Below, one piece after another: positions 8,070-15,051 of a stretch of DNA of 34,084 nucleotides. A program made the translations under genes and the position numbers. The stretch spans positions 1 through 34,084 of the forward strand of contig DXDU01000094.1 in assembly GCA_019115285.1 (NCBI GenBank), given 5' to 3'. The stretch comes from Candidatus Acutalibacter pullistercoris. Its GTDB lineage: Bacteria; Bacillota; Clostridia; Oscillospirales; Acutalibacteraceae. Each line of letters starts with the position of its first letter. The first letter of the stretch is position 1. Under the pieces are notes generated by a model, which was given only the letters and a program-made list of their open reading frames with translations, was not told the origin of the DNA and made no database searches.

Positions 8070-8708
8070 ATGGAAAACCGCGTACTGAAAATCACCTCGA
8101 AACACGAGAGCGTCCCCCTGAAGTACATTCACGGGCATTTCGCCACCAATCACTCCCATATCAACTGCTACCTGGACATGACCACCCTGAAGACCCGCCA
8201 GAGCGAGGCGGAGCGGGCGGCCAAAGCCCTGGTGCGGCCCTACGTGGTCACCACCATTGTGGACACCATCCTCTGCCTGGACGGCACCCAGATCATCGGG
8301 GCCTACCTCTCCCAGGAGCTGAGCCACGCGGGCCTGGCCTCCATCAACGCCCACCAGACCATCTATATCATCACCCCCGAGTACGACGCCACCAGCCAGC
8401 TGCTGTTCCGGGACAACACCCAGCCCATGGTCCGGGGCAAGCACGTGCTCATCCTCACCGCCTCGGTGACCACCGGCATCAGCGTGGCCAAGGCCATGGA
8501 CTGCGTGGAGTACTATGGCGGCACCACCGCGGGCATCTGCTCCATCTTCAGCGCCCAGGACGAGATCGCCGGGATGCGGGTGCACTCTGTGTTCACCCCG
8601 GAGGACATCCCCGACTACGCCACCTACCCCAGCCACGACTGCCCCCTGTGCAAGCAGAAGCAGAAGTTAGACGCCCTGGTCAACAGCTACGGCTACTCCA
8701 AGCTGTGA
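8070..8708 (+). CDS. Orotate phosphoribosyltransferase-like protein
   Basis: This 212-residue protein has a type-I PRTase-like core. The block GKHVLILTASVTTGISVAKA aligns with the PRPP loop of PyrE-type enzymes, but the usual acidic Asp-Asp pair before the Thr-Thr-Gly is replaced by Thr-Ala. A short Cys-x2-Cys (HDCPLCKQKQK) near the C-terminus looks like half of a zinc knuckle. AGGGAGG precedes the ATG at 8070. It is monocistronic, between its own promoter and terminator. Substrate and activity are uncertain. With the altered PRPP loop it may bind a nucleotide without catalysis, or act as a regulator as PurR- and Xpt-like PRTases do. Confidence 0.7.
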   Translation: MENRVLKITSKHESVPLKYIHGHFATNHSHINCYLDMTTLKTRQSEAERAAKALVRPYVVTTIVDTILCLDGTQIIGAYLSQELSHAGLASINAHQTIYIITPEYDATSQLLFRDNTQPMVRGKHVLILTASVTTGISVAKAMDCVEYYGGTTAGICSIFSAQDEIAGMRVHSVFTPEDIPDYATYPSHDCPLCKQKQKLDALVNSYGYSKL

Positions 8709-8728
8709 TCGTTCCTCAAAACAAAGAG

Positions 8729-8760
8729 GCATCCCCGGGAAGGCCCAGGGATGCTTTTTT
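8729..8760 (+). terminator. Rho-independent terminator after the PRTase-like gene
   Basis: The stem GCATCCC / GGGATGC is followed by TTTTTT. It sits between convergent genes. Its A/T composition leaves little terminator function for the minus strand. Confidence 0.85.
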
Positions 8761-9409
8761 ATGGCCGGTCCTCCTCTTTTACCAGCAAGGTGAACCGGGA
8801 ACGGCTGGTGCGCAGCAGCCCCTCCCGGGCCATGTTCCCCAGCTCGTGGGACAGGGCGCTGCGGTCTACCTCCAAGTAGTCCGCCAGCTGCTGCCTGGTA
8901 AAGGGGATGGTAAACTCCCGGGAGCCGTTCCTCGCCGCCTCGAAGGAGAGATACGACAGCACCCGGCCCCGGATGGTCTTGGAGGAGGTGTGGAAGATCC
9001 GCCGGGAGAGCCGCAGGTTTTTCTCCGCGGTGAGCAGCAGCAGGTTCCGGAGCAGCCTGGGGTCTCTCCCCAGCTTCCCCGGGGACAGGAACAAGGCCTT
9101 CCCCGCCTCCGCCCCGGTGACGCTGACCTGCAGCGGTTCCTCGGGGAGCAGGGCATAAGTCTCGGCGAAGACTTTCCCCGGCCCCAGGCTGTCCAGCACG
9201 CTCCTGTTCCCCCAGAAGTCGTGGTGCTCCACCGTCACCCTGCCGGCGAGCACCACCCCCATGCTCTGGGTGCGCTCCCCCGCGGAGAGCAAGGTCTCTC
9301 CCCGCTGAAAGTACCGCTCCCTGGCCCCCACCTGAGACAGCAGGCTTTCCCACTCCCCTTCCGGCACCCCGGCGAACAAAGGGCACCCCACCAGCGAAAA
9401 AAGTTCCAT
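8759..9409 (-). CDS. Crp/Fnr-family transcriptional regulator
   Basis: The protein is 216 residues from the ATG at 9409. AAAGGAGGAGCC precedes it, so I prefer it to the track start at 9454. The N-terminal half is a cyclic-nucleotide-binding-like beta-roll (FQRGETLLSAGERTQSMGVVLAGRVTV). The C-terminal half is a Crp-type winged helix with recognition region TRQQLADYLEVDRSALSHELGNM. There is no N-terminal cysteine cluster like that of Fnr, so it does not look like a direct Fe-S sensor. It is transcribed divergently from a di-cluster Fe-S protein gene. That arrangement resembles HcpR-type nitrosative-stress or redox regulators of Clostridia, but the effector cannot be read from sequence. Confidence 0.9.
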   Translation of the reverse strand: MELFSLVGCPLFAGVPEGEWESLLSQVGARERYFQRGETLLSAGERTQSMGVVLAGRVTVEHHDFWGNRSVLDSLGPGKVFAETYALLPEEPLQVSVTGAEAGKALFLSPGKLGRDPRLLRNLLLLTAEKNLRLSRRIFHTSSKTIRGRVLSYLSFEAARNGSREFTIPFTRQQLADYLEVDRSALSHELGNMAREGLLRTSRSRFTLLVKEEDRP

Positions 9410-9422
9410 GGCTCCTCCTTTT

Positions 9423-9438
9423 TGTTGGAAGTACAACA
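9423..9438. promoter_or_regulatory. Putative Crp/Fnr operator palindrome
   Basis: TGTTG-N6-CAACA is a 16-bp palindrome with the arm and spacer geometry of Crp/Fnr sites. Its centre (9430.5) falls at -41.5 relative to a start site near 9472 predicted from the + strand TATACT, the standard class II activation position. For the regulator's own leftward transcript it lies just downstream of the expected start, a position suited to autorepression. Confidence 0.6.
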
Positions 9439-9452
9439 TATTTTCTCCGCCC

Positions 9453-9481
9453 ATTCTAGTATACTAAGGCCGTAAAGTCAA
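9453..9481 (-). promoter_or_regulatory. Promoter of the Crp/Fnr regulator gene
   Basis: On the minus strand TTGACT, a 17-bp spacer and TAGAAT are found, a near-consensus promoter. Confidence 0.75.
9460..9465 (+). promoter_or_regulatory. -10 element of the Fe-S protein gene, activator-dependent type
   Basis: TATACT on the + strand has no recognisable -35 hexamer at 16-18 bp. The Crp-type palindrome at 9423-9438 occupies the place where one would be, as expected for a class II activated promoter. Confidence 0.5.
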
Positions 9482-9510
9482 GGACAGCCACAGAAAGGAG
9501 CCACCACACC

Positions 9511-10215
9511 ATGATCCGGAAGATCATCCACATCGACCAAGAGAAATGCAACGGCTGCGGCGCCTGCGCCACCGCCTGCCACGAGGGGGCCATCGCCATG
9601 GTAGAGGGCAAGGCAACCCTCCTCCGGGAAGACTACTGCGACGGCCTGGGGGACTGCCTCCCCGCCTGCCCCACGGGAGCCATCACGTTTGTGGAGCGGG
9701 AAGCCGCCGCCTACGACGAAGCCGCGGTGAAAGAGCACCTGATGGAGAGACAGCAGCCCGCTCCCCTGGCCTGCGGCTGCCCGGGGACCCACTCCCGGGA
9801 GCTGCGCCGGCAGGAACCGCCCCAGGCCGCACCAGCCGCCGTTCCCTCCCAGCTGGGTCAGTGGCCGGTGCAGATCAAGCTGGCCCCGGTGAACGCCCCC
9901 TACTTCCAGGGCGCCCACCTGCTCATCGCCGCGGACTGCACCGCCTACGCCTACGGCAATTTCCACCAGGACTTCATCAGGGGGAAGATCACCCTCATCG
10001 GCTGCCCCAAGCTGGATGAGGGGGATTACACAGAGAAGCTCACCGCCATCCTGTCCCAGAACGACATCAAGAGCCTGACGGTGGTGCGCATGGAGGTGCC
10101 CTGCTGCGGCGGCATCCAGCGGGCGGCGGTAACCGCCCTGCAGAACAGCGGCAAGTTCCTCCCCTGGCGCGTGGTCACCCTCTCCACCGACGGCAGGGTC
10201 CTGGAAGACCTGTAA
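9511..10215 (+). CDS. 4Fe-4S ferredoxin-like protein with cysteine-rich C-terminal domain
   Basis: The protein has 234 residues. Its N-terminus carries two cluster motifs, CNGCGACATAC (CxxCxxCxxxC) and a variant CDGLGDCLPACP. More cysteines follow in LACGCPGTHS, ADCTAY, IGCPKLDEGDY and VPCCGGI, which may hold a further metal site or redox centre. It is a cytoplasmic electron carrier or redox-sensing protein. Similar proteins (called FrdX in some HcpR regulon studies) occur next to Crp/Fnr regulators in anaerobes. The divergent regulator and palindrome support such control here, although no hybrid-cluster protein gene is in the window. AAAGGAG precedes the ATG. Confidence 0.85.
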   Translation: MIRKIIHIDQEKCNGCGACATACHEGAIAMVEGKATLLREDYCDGLGDCLPACPTGAITFVEREAAAYDEAAVKEHLMERQQPAPLACGCPGTHSRELRRQEPPQAAPAAVPSQLGQWPVQIKLAPVNAPYFQGAHLLIAADCTAYAYGNFHQDFIRGKITLIGCPKLDEGDYTEKLTAILSQNDIKSLTVVRMEVPCCGGIQRAAVTALQNSGKFLPWRVVTLSTDGRVLEDL

Positions 10216-10233
10216 CACCCCCGCAGACACACC

Positions 10234-10264
10234 AAGAGCCTTCCCCCTCCGGGAGGGCTCTTTT
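10234..10264 (+). terminator. Rho-independent terminator after the Fe-S protein gene
   Basis: The stem AAGAGCC / GGCTCTT encloses a C/G-rich inner pairing and is followed by TTTT. Confidence 0.8.
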
Positions 10265-10721
10265 CATGGGGTAAATCTCAAGTTATGTTAACCAACTTTT
10301 TGGTCTTCTCCCTCCAAAAGGTATTTTCTGAGAAATTTCATTCACCTGCCTTCCCGCTGCACCGCCTGTGCCACTCAGCTTGTACCCCCATACACAGCCT
10401 TCCCACAAGCCTTCCCTACTAGGGAGCGTTCAGATCACTATTTAGGTTTATGTTAACCAGCCTGGCGAGCTACACCCGGGAGCTTCTCAACTGTCCTGCG
10501 CTTGACACCCTGTCCCAGCGTCCAATCAATCGGTATTATGTTAACAAGCAGCATCCAACTTCCGCCCTGCTCACTCCACGCCGCGATTTCCTCCCAGAAC
10601 AGGGCAAAACCTGCCAGCCCTGTTCCCACAGCAAAAGAGCCCCCAGTCTGCTGGGGGCTCTTTCCTTAGTGCCGAATTTGGAGTTATGTAAATCTGTTGT
10701 CCAACCGCCGGGCTTGCGGCA
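10265..10721. other. Gene-poor intergenic stretch with a recurring TTATGTTAAC motif
   Basis: No convincing gene is seen; the track ORF 10450-10785 has no ribosome site, no domain and runs into the GH92 gene on the other strand. The 10-mer TTATGTTAAC occurs at 10283, 10448 and 10536, and a variant TTATGTAAAT occurs at 10684. It contains the palindrome GTTAAC. Its role is unknown. Confidence 0.6.
10634..10663 (-). terminator. Terminator of the GH92 gene (bidirectional)
   Basis: A 13-bp stem AAAGAGCCCCCAG / CTGGGGGCTCTTT with loop TCTG has T/A runs on both sides. Confidence 0.8.
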
Positions 10722-12788
10722 TTACCTCGCTCCCCACCCGGTGTTGGGCCTTCTGCCCATGGTGAGCACCAGCTCCCCGCCCTGAATGAGGTCCTGGTGG
10801 CGGAGGAAGGGCGTCTCCAGGGGCTTGCCGTTCAGGGACGCCGCCTGGATGTACCGCAACCCCTCCCCGGCCCCTTTGCTCACCACCCGGAAGACCTTGC
10901 CGTGTTCCAGCAGCAGCTGGGCCTCATCGAACAGGGGGGTGCCCAGGGCGTACTCCGGCTTGCCGGGGCACACGGGGTAGAACCCCAGGGCGGAGAACAC
11001 CAGCCAGCTGGACATTGCTCCCCCGTCCTCGTCGCCACAAATGCCTGTGGGGGAATCGGTAAACCACAGGTCCATCAGCTCCCGCAGGCGGCGCTGGGCC
11101 TTCCAGGGGGCGCCGTAGTAATCGTACAGATAGGGGATGTGGAAGGAGGGCTCGTTCCCCATGGAGAACTGGCCCATCAGGCCGGTGGAGTCCGGGAACT
11201 GCCCCAAAAATAGGTACTTGCTCTTCCCCGCCTGGTGGAACCCCTCCCGGAAGAGCTGGTCCAGCTTCTCCACGGCCTTCTCCTTGCCGCCCATGAGCTC
11301 CGCCAGCCCTTCCGGGTCGTGGAACACCGACCAGGTGTAGGTCCAGGTGTTGTTCTCGGCGGTGTAATCCCGGCCCCCCAGGCCTCCGCCGAATTTGGGA
11401 TCGAACCCCTCCACCCAGGCGCCGTCTATGGCCCGGGGCGCCATCCACCCCAGGTCCTCCCGGTAGAGGCTGCGGTAGCCCTGGGCCCGGCGGTAGAACA
11501 GGGCCGCCTCCTCCCCGCGGCCCAGGTGCTCCGCCAGCTTTCCGGCGCACCAGTCATCGTAGCAGTGCTCCAGGGTGACCGCCACAGCCTGCCGCCTCTC
11601 AAAGGGGTCCGCCTGGGGATCGTTCTCCGGCTCTCCCTGCTGCAAGGCGGGGTAATAGCCCTTTTCCCAGTAGCACCGCTCCTTCTCCCCGGCAGGCAGC
11701 CCGCACCGCCAGGGGAGCATGGACTGCTCCAAGGCGTTTTTCCGTATGCCCTCGTAGGCGGCGGCGTAGTCGGCCTCCACCCCCTTCGCCAGGGCGTCGG
11801 CGAACAGGGACGCCCCGTGGAAGCCGATCATAAAGGGCCGGTCCCCTTCCACCCCGGGGAAGCAGGGCATCAGCCCGCTCTCACGGGTCATCTCCACATA
11901 GCTTTGCAGGATCTCCCGGTGGCGGGCCGGGTCTAACAGAAGCTGCAGGGGGTGCATGCACCGGAAGGAGTCCCACAGGCCGTCGTTGCTGTAGAACACC
12001 CCCTTGTGCACCTTCCCGTCAAAACCGCTGTAATGGGCATCCCCTTCCGTGTAGTCGGTCATCCGCTGGAAGGCCCGGTACAGCCCGGTGTAGAACACCG
12101 TCTTCTTCTCCTGGGTGTTTCCGGTGACCAGCACCTTCCCCAGCTGCCTGTCCCAGATCTGCCTGGCCTGTTCCCAGAGGGCGTCGAAGCTTTTCCCGGC
12201 GGCCTCTTCCAATAGGCTCGCCCTGGCCCGCTCCGGGGAGATCAGGGAGAGCCCTCCGGCCACGGTCACTCTCTCGCCCACCGCCAGGGTCACCTCACCC
12301 TCCCCCTGGGACACCACCTGGTACGGCCCCTCCACGGAGACGCACAGGAATTGGGTCACCGGCCGCAGTGTCCCCTGCAGGGGCAGCTGGGCGAAGAACA
12401 GCTCCCCCTCCCGCCAGACTTTCCCCTGGGGGAAGGCCAGCCGCAGCCTGTCCTGCCCTTGGAACCGGTGGACGCAGCAGTGCCTTGTCACCGTGGACTC
12501 CGCCAGGATACCATAGGGGTCCAGCTCCAGCCGATGGACGTAGCAACGGGACTCCTCCCGGCTGTGGTCCAGATAGTTTGTAAAGTCATCACCCTTGCCA
12601 GGCGTGGCGATTCCCTCCCCAAAGGGGAAGCCCACCACTCGGTCGTTGCAGTAGTAGTCGCCGCAGTCCCTTACCACCGGAGCGCTGCGGGCCTTGCCGT
12701 AGGGCAGCAGCACCTCGGGCCTGGTGGAGGTGAGCATGTGGGAGATGGTACCAATATAGGGGTTTACATAGTCCGCTAGATGTGTCAT
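10722..12788 (-). CDS. GH92-family alpha-mannosidase
   Basis: The protein is 688 residues from the ATG at 12788, which has AAGGAG upstream; the track start at 12815 is too early. It opens with DYVNPYIGT and ends with the family's conserved block CGDEDGGAMSSWLVFSALGFYPV. FYSNDGLWDSFRCMHPL and GMLP-like segments lie between. GH92 enzymes are calcium-dependent exo-alpha-mannosidases that remove mannose from N-glycans. No signal peptide is visible, so the enzyme would act on imported oligosaccharides in the cytoplasm. That is worth noting because many characterised members are exported. It has its own promoter and terminator. Confidence 0.93.
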   Translation of the reverse strand: MTHLADYVNPYIGTISHMLTSTRPEVLLPYGKARSAPVVRDCGDYYCNDRVVGFPFGEGIATPGKGDDFTNYLDHSREESRCYVHRLELDPYGILAESTVTRHCCVHRFQGQDRLRLAFPQGKVWREGELFFAQLPLQGTLRPVTQFLCVSVEGPYQVVSQGEGEVTLAVGERVTVAGGLSLISPERARASLLEEAAGKSFDALWEQARQIWDRQLGKVLVTGNTQEKKTVFYTGLYRAFQRMTDYTEGDAHYSGFDGKVHKGVFYSNDGLWDSFRCMHPLQLLLDPARHREILQSYVEMTRESGLMPCFPGVEGDRPFMIGFHGASLFADALAKGVEADYAAAYEGIRKNALEQSMLPWRCGLPAGEKERCYWEKGYYPALQQGEPENDPQADPFERRQAVAVTLEHCYDDWCAGKLAEHLGRGEEAALFYRRAQGYRSLYREDLGWMAPRAIDGAWVEGFDPKFGGGLGGRDYTAENNTWTYTWSVFHDPEGLAELMGGKEKAVEKLDQLFREGFHQAGKSKYLFLGQFPDSTGLMGQFSMGNEPSFHIPYLYDYYGAPWKAQRRLRELMDLWFTDSPTGICGDEDGGAMSSWLVFSALGFYPVCPGKPEYALGTPLFDEAQLLLEHGKVFRVVSKGAGEGLRYIQAASLNGKPLETPFLRHQDLIQGGELVLTMGRRPNTGWGAR

Positions 12789-12850
12789 GATAGATACTCC
12801 TTTTCTTTTTCCCAAAAGCTGGGAACGCCTCGGGAAAGACGCCCCACCCT

Positions 12851-12879
12851 AGTATAGGGGATGGCCTCTCCCGGCGCAA
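12851..12879 (-). promoter_or_regulatory. Promoter of the GH92 gene
   Basis: On the minus strand TTGCGC, a 17-bp spacer and TATACT lie about 60 nt before the start codon. Confidence 0.65.
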
Positions 12880-13007
12880 GAGGAAAAGCGCTGGCTCATG
12901 TTTCTTTGGGAGCGGGACACCCTAAGGGAACCCCCCAGGGAAAATAAGTCAGATTTGGAAAAATAGGATACAATAGGAGTAGATTACAGCAAAAAGGAGT
13001 GGATCTC

Positions 13008-13850
13008 ATGGAACGAACCATCACTGCGGAACAGACAGCGCGCTTCGCCCAAGCATTGCAGGCCGCCGACCGCGCCCCCGGCACCATAGAAAACTACCTC
13101 CGCCACATTAGGGCCTTTGCCCGGTGGCTGGGGGACCGCCCCCTCCTCCCGGAGAGCGCCGCCCAGTGGCGGGACAGCCTTTTGGAGCAGGGCTACACCC
13201 CCGGCACTGTCAACAGTATGATCGGGCCATTGAACCGGTTCTTCCAGTTTCTGGGGTGGAATGAGTGTAAAGCGAAACAGCTTCGCATCCAGCGGCAGCT
13301 GTTCCGGGAGAACCAGAAGGAGCTCACCCGGGGAGAGTACCACCGGCTGCTGTCCACGGCACAATCGTCCGGCCGGGAGCGATTGGCGCTTTTAATGGAG
13401 GCCATCTGCGCCACGGGGATACGGGTCAGCGAGGTGCAATATCTGACAGTGGAGTCCGTTCGGGCTGGCAAAGCCGAGATTTCTTTAAAAGGAAAAATCC
13501 GCACCATCCTCATCCCGGGGAAGCTGCGGAAGAAGCTCCTTTCCTATACAAAACGAAAAAATACCGCCTCCGGGCCGGTGTTCCGGACCAGAAGCGGCTG
13601 TCCAATCTCCAGAAAGCAGATTTGGGCGGAGATGAAGTCTCTCTGCAAAAAAGCCGGGGTGGCGGCCAGCAAGGTCTTCCCTCACAATCTCAGGCACCTG
13701 TTTGCCCGGGTGTTTTACCAGGCGTCGAGGGATGTCGCCAAACTGGCGGACGTGCTGGGCCACAGCTCCATCGAGACCACCAGGATCTACCTGATCTCCA
13801 CCGGGCGGGAGCACGAACGCACCCTCAACCGACTGGGGCTGGTCACCTAG
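13008..13850 (+). CDS. Tyrosine site-specific recombinase (probable DNA invertase of the adjacent switch)
   Basis: The protein is 280 residues from the ATG at 13008, which AAAAGGAG serves better than the GTG at 12999. It has an N-terminal SAM-like core-binding domain (APGTIENYLRHIRAFARWLG) and a complete catalytic domain: Arg139 in ATGIRVSE, Lys161 in SLKGK, His226 and Arg229 in HNLRH, His252 in GHSS and nucleophile Tyr261 in RIYLIST. All catalytic residues of the XerC/D-like family are present. The stop codon is 1 bp from the left inverted repeat of the predicted invertible segment, so this enzyme is the obvious candidate to flip it. A TACAAT at 12969 with a weak -35 may be its promoter. No phage or conjugative genes are nearby, arguing against a simple element integrase. 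Confidence 0.93.
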   Translation: MERTITAEQTARFAQALQAADRAPGTIENYLRHIRAFARWLGDRPLLPESAAQWRDSLLEQGYTPGTVNSMIGPLNRFFQFLGWNECKAKQLRIQRQLFRENQKELTRGEYHRLLSTAQSSGRERLALLMEAICATGIRVSEVQYLTVESVRAGKAEISLKGKIRTILIPGKLRKKLLSYTKRKNTASGPVFRTRSGCPISRKQIWAEMKSLCKKAGVAASKVFPHNLRHLFARVFYQASRDVAKLADVLGHSSIETTRIYLISTGREHERTLNRLGLVT

Positions 13851-13851
13851 G

Positions 13852-13869
13852 CAATCTGAATAGATTGTC
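13852..13869 (+). repeat. Left inverted repeat (IRL) of invertible segment
   Basis: CAATCTGAATAGATTGTC is the exact reverse complement of 14136-14153. Within it the arms CAATCT and AGATTG surround an asymmetric GAAT core, the layout of a tyrosine-recombinase crossover site. Confidence 0.88.
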
Positions 13870-13940
13870 AGGAGACAGGGGCTATTCGATACATAGGAAT
13901 CGATATAATTGGTAGAAAATAAAGCTGTTATTCCATATCT

Positions 13941-13976
13941 GAAAAATAAAAAGCCCCTGAACCCGAAAGTCCAGGG
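13941..13976 (-). terminator. Leftward-acting terminator inside the invertible segment
   Basis: On the minus strand CCCTGGAC / GTTCAGGG (8 bp, one G-U) closes on TTTCGG and is followed by GGCTTTTTATTTTT. On the + strand the hairpin is followed by AAAAA, so it should not stop rightward transcription in this orientation. Confidence 0.75.
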
Positions 13977-14058
13977 AAAAACACGCAGGAAACAGGCCGG
14001 TTGCCAAATTATTTACGCAACCAGGCTTACTTTTTTGCGTTTAATATGCTAGATGTGC

Positions 14059-14087
14059 TTGTTTTTTTCACAACACCGTGGTACAAT
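14059..14087 (+). promoter_or_regulatory. Promoter inside the invertible segment
   Basis: TTGTTT, a 17-bp spacer and TACAAT point rightward. The predicted start near 14094 gives a leader that crosses the right inverted repeat and ends at the strong AGGAGGTGATC ribosome site outside the invertible core. Confidence 0.75.
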
Positions 14088-14135
14088 ATCCACAAGCACT
14101 GGGAACATTGCTGTCTTTCAACACCAACCTGTAGC

Positions 14136-14153
14136 GACAATCTATTCAGATTG
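14136..14153 (-). repeat. Right inverted repeat (IRR) of invertible segment
   Basis: GACAATCTATTCAGATTG is the perfect 18-bp inverted copy of 13852-13869; identity ends exactly at both sides. Confidence 0.88.
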
Positions 14154-14179
14154 TTGTCAGGTGGCACAGGAGGTGATCG

Positions 14180-14998
14180 GTAACGGATAGGACCCAAGAA
14201 AGCGCGGACCTCCGCTGGGAACAAGTGGAAGAGTATTTGCAGGAGCTGGGCCGGAAAGGCTGCGCTCCCGAGACGCTTCGCTCGTACCGGTGGAACCTGC
14301 AAGCGTTCTACAAAACGCTGCCGGAGGGCAGACTGCAGCCTGGGGCCACCCAGCGCTGGCGGGATGACCTTTTGCAGCAGGGCTACCAGCCCAACACGGT
14401 CAAGCACCGGCTGTCTTCGGTAAACGGGATGCTCTCTCACCTGGGGCTGTGGCAGTACCAGGTGGAGAACCTGCCCACCGTGGACCCAGACCTGCAGCCC
14501 TCTCTCTCCAGAGGAGAGTACCTGCGGCTGCTGCGGGCGGCTCGATCGCTGCGAAAACCCAAAGCCTATTTGCTTTGCAAGGTGATCGCCAGCACGGGGC
14601 TTGCGGTAAACTGCATGGACGCCGTGACCGTGGAGGCCGTGAAGGCCCGAGAAATCCCGCCGGTGACGGGAAAAGGGCGACCGCTCCCCCTGCCAGGGAC
14701 TTTGGCGGAAGAACTGCTGCAGTACGCAGGCGACCAGGGAATCTCCTCTGGCCCCCTGTTTGTTACCAGGACCGGCCGGCCCCTGAGCCGTGCCAACATC
14801 ACCCTGGCGGTGCAAAAGTTGGCGGAAGAAGCAGGCCTTCCCCCAGAAAAGTGCAACCCCCGGTGCCTGCAGCGGCTCTATCACACCACGCTGCAGGGCA
14901 TAGAGGACAACGTGGCGCGGCTGGCCCGGCAGGCCTACGAAAGCCTGCTGGAGCAAGAACAGCTGGCCATCGGCTGGGAGGGGGGATTCCTGCGGTAA
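14180..14998 (+). CDS. Catalytically degenerate tyrosine-recombinase paralogue
   Basis: This reads as about 272 residues homologous to the upstream recombinase (for example RWRDDLLQQGYQPNTV against QWRDSLLEQGYTPGTV, and LSRGEYLRLLRAA against LTRGEYHRLLSTA). The catalytic domain is ruined. The box-I Arg is Ala (STGLAVNC), the HxxR box reads NPRCLQRL, the GHSS block is QAYES, and the nucleophile Tyr region ends EQLAIGWEGG. The near-perfect ribosome site AGGAGGTGATC points 6 nt ahead to GTA (14180), not a normal start codon. The first conventional start in frame is GTG 14225 with a weak site, and homology extends upstream of it. It may be a binding-only partner or regulator, or an eroding duplicate. 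It lies directly behind the switch and before the SLH gene. Confidence 0.7.
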   Translation, partial: VTDRTQESADLRWEQVEEYLQELGRKGCAPETLRSYRWNLQAFYKTLPEGRLQPGATQRWRDDLLQQGYQPNTVKHRLSSVNGMLSHLGLWQYQVENLPTVDPDLQPSLSRGEYLRLLRAARSLRKPKAYLLCKVIASTGLAVNCMDAVTVEAVKAREIPPVTGKGRPLPLPGTLAEELLQYAGDQGISSGPLFVTRTGRPLSRANITLAVQKLAEEAGLPPEKCNPRCLQRLYHTTLQGIEDNVARLARQAYESLLEQEQLAIGWEGGFLR

Positions 14999-15051
14999 CA
15001 AGCGCCACGTAAGACAAAACGACCTACAAATTTTAGAAATGAGGTGCAAAC

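Larger units (their letters stand above)
13852..14153. mobile_element. Predicted invertible DNA switch carrying a promoter and a one-way terminator
   Basis: Two 18-bp perfect inverted repeats bound a 266-bp core. The core contains no gene but holds a strong rightward promoter (14059-14087) and a leftward-acting terminator (13941-13976). In the orientation shown, the promoter reads out over the right repeat into the degenerate recombinase gene and the SLH protein gene. After inversion the promoter would face the 3' end of the recombinase gene (antisense), and the terminator would block rightward read-through. This is the classic ON/OFF architecture of phase-variable promoters. That inversion actually happens is inferred, not seen. 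Confidence 0.82.

Noticed and set aside
10450-10785. 111-residue + strand ORF in the intergenic region
   Set aside because: No ribosome site, no domain, low-complexity composition, and it overlaps a hairpin terminator and the 3' end of the GH92 gene.
13904-13909. A second TATAAT inside the invertible segment
   Set aside because: No -35-like hexamer at 16-18 bp on the + strand, so it is not called as a promoter.
13955-13976. Hairpin as a normal terminator of the active recombinase gene
   Set aside because: On the + strand the stem is followed by AAAAACAC, not T. The T-run exists only for leftward transcription.
13008-14998. Recombinase pair as the integrase end of a prophage or conjugative element
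   Set aside because: No phage, relaxase, replication or att-tRNA features nearby; the inverted (not direct) repeats and the promoter between them fit a DNA-inversion switch better.
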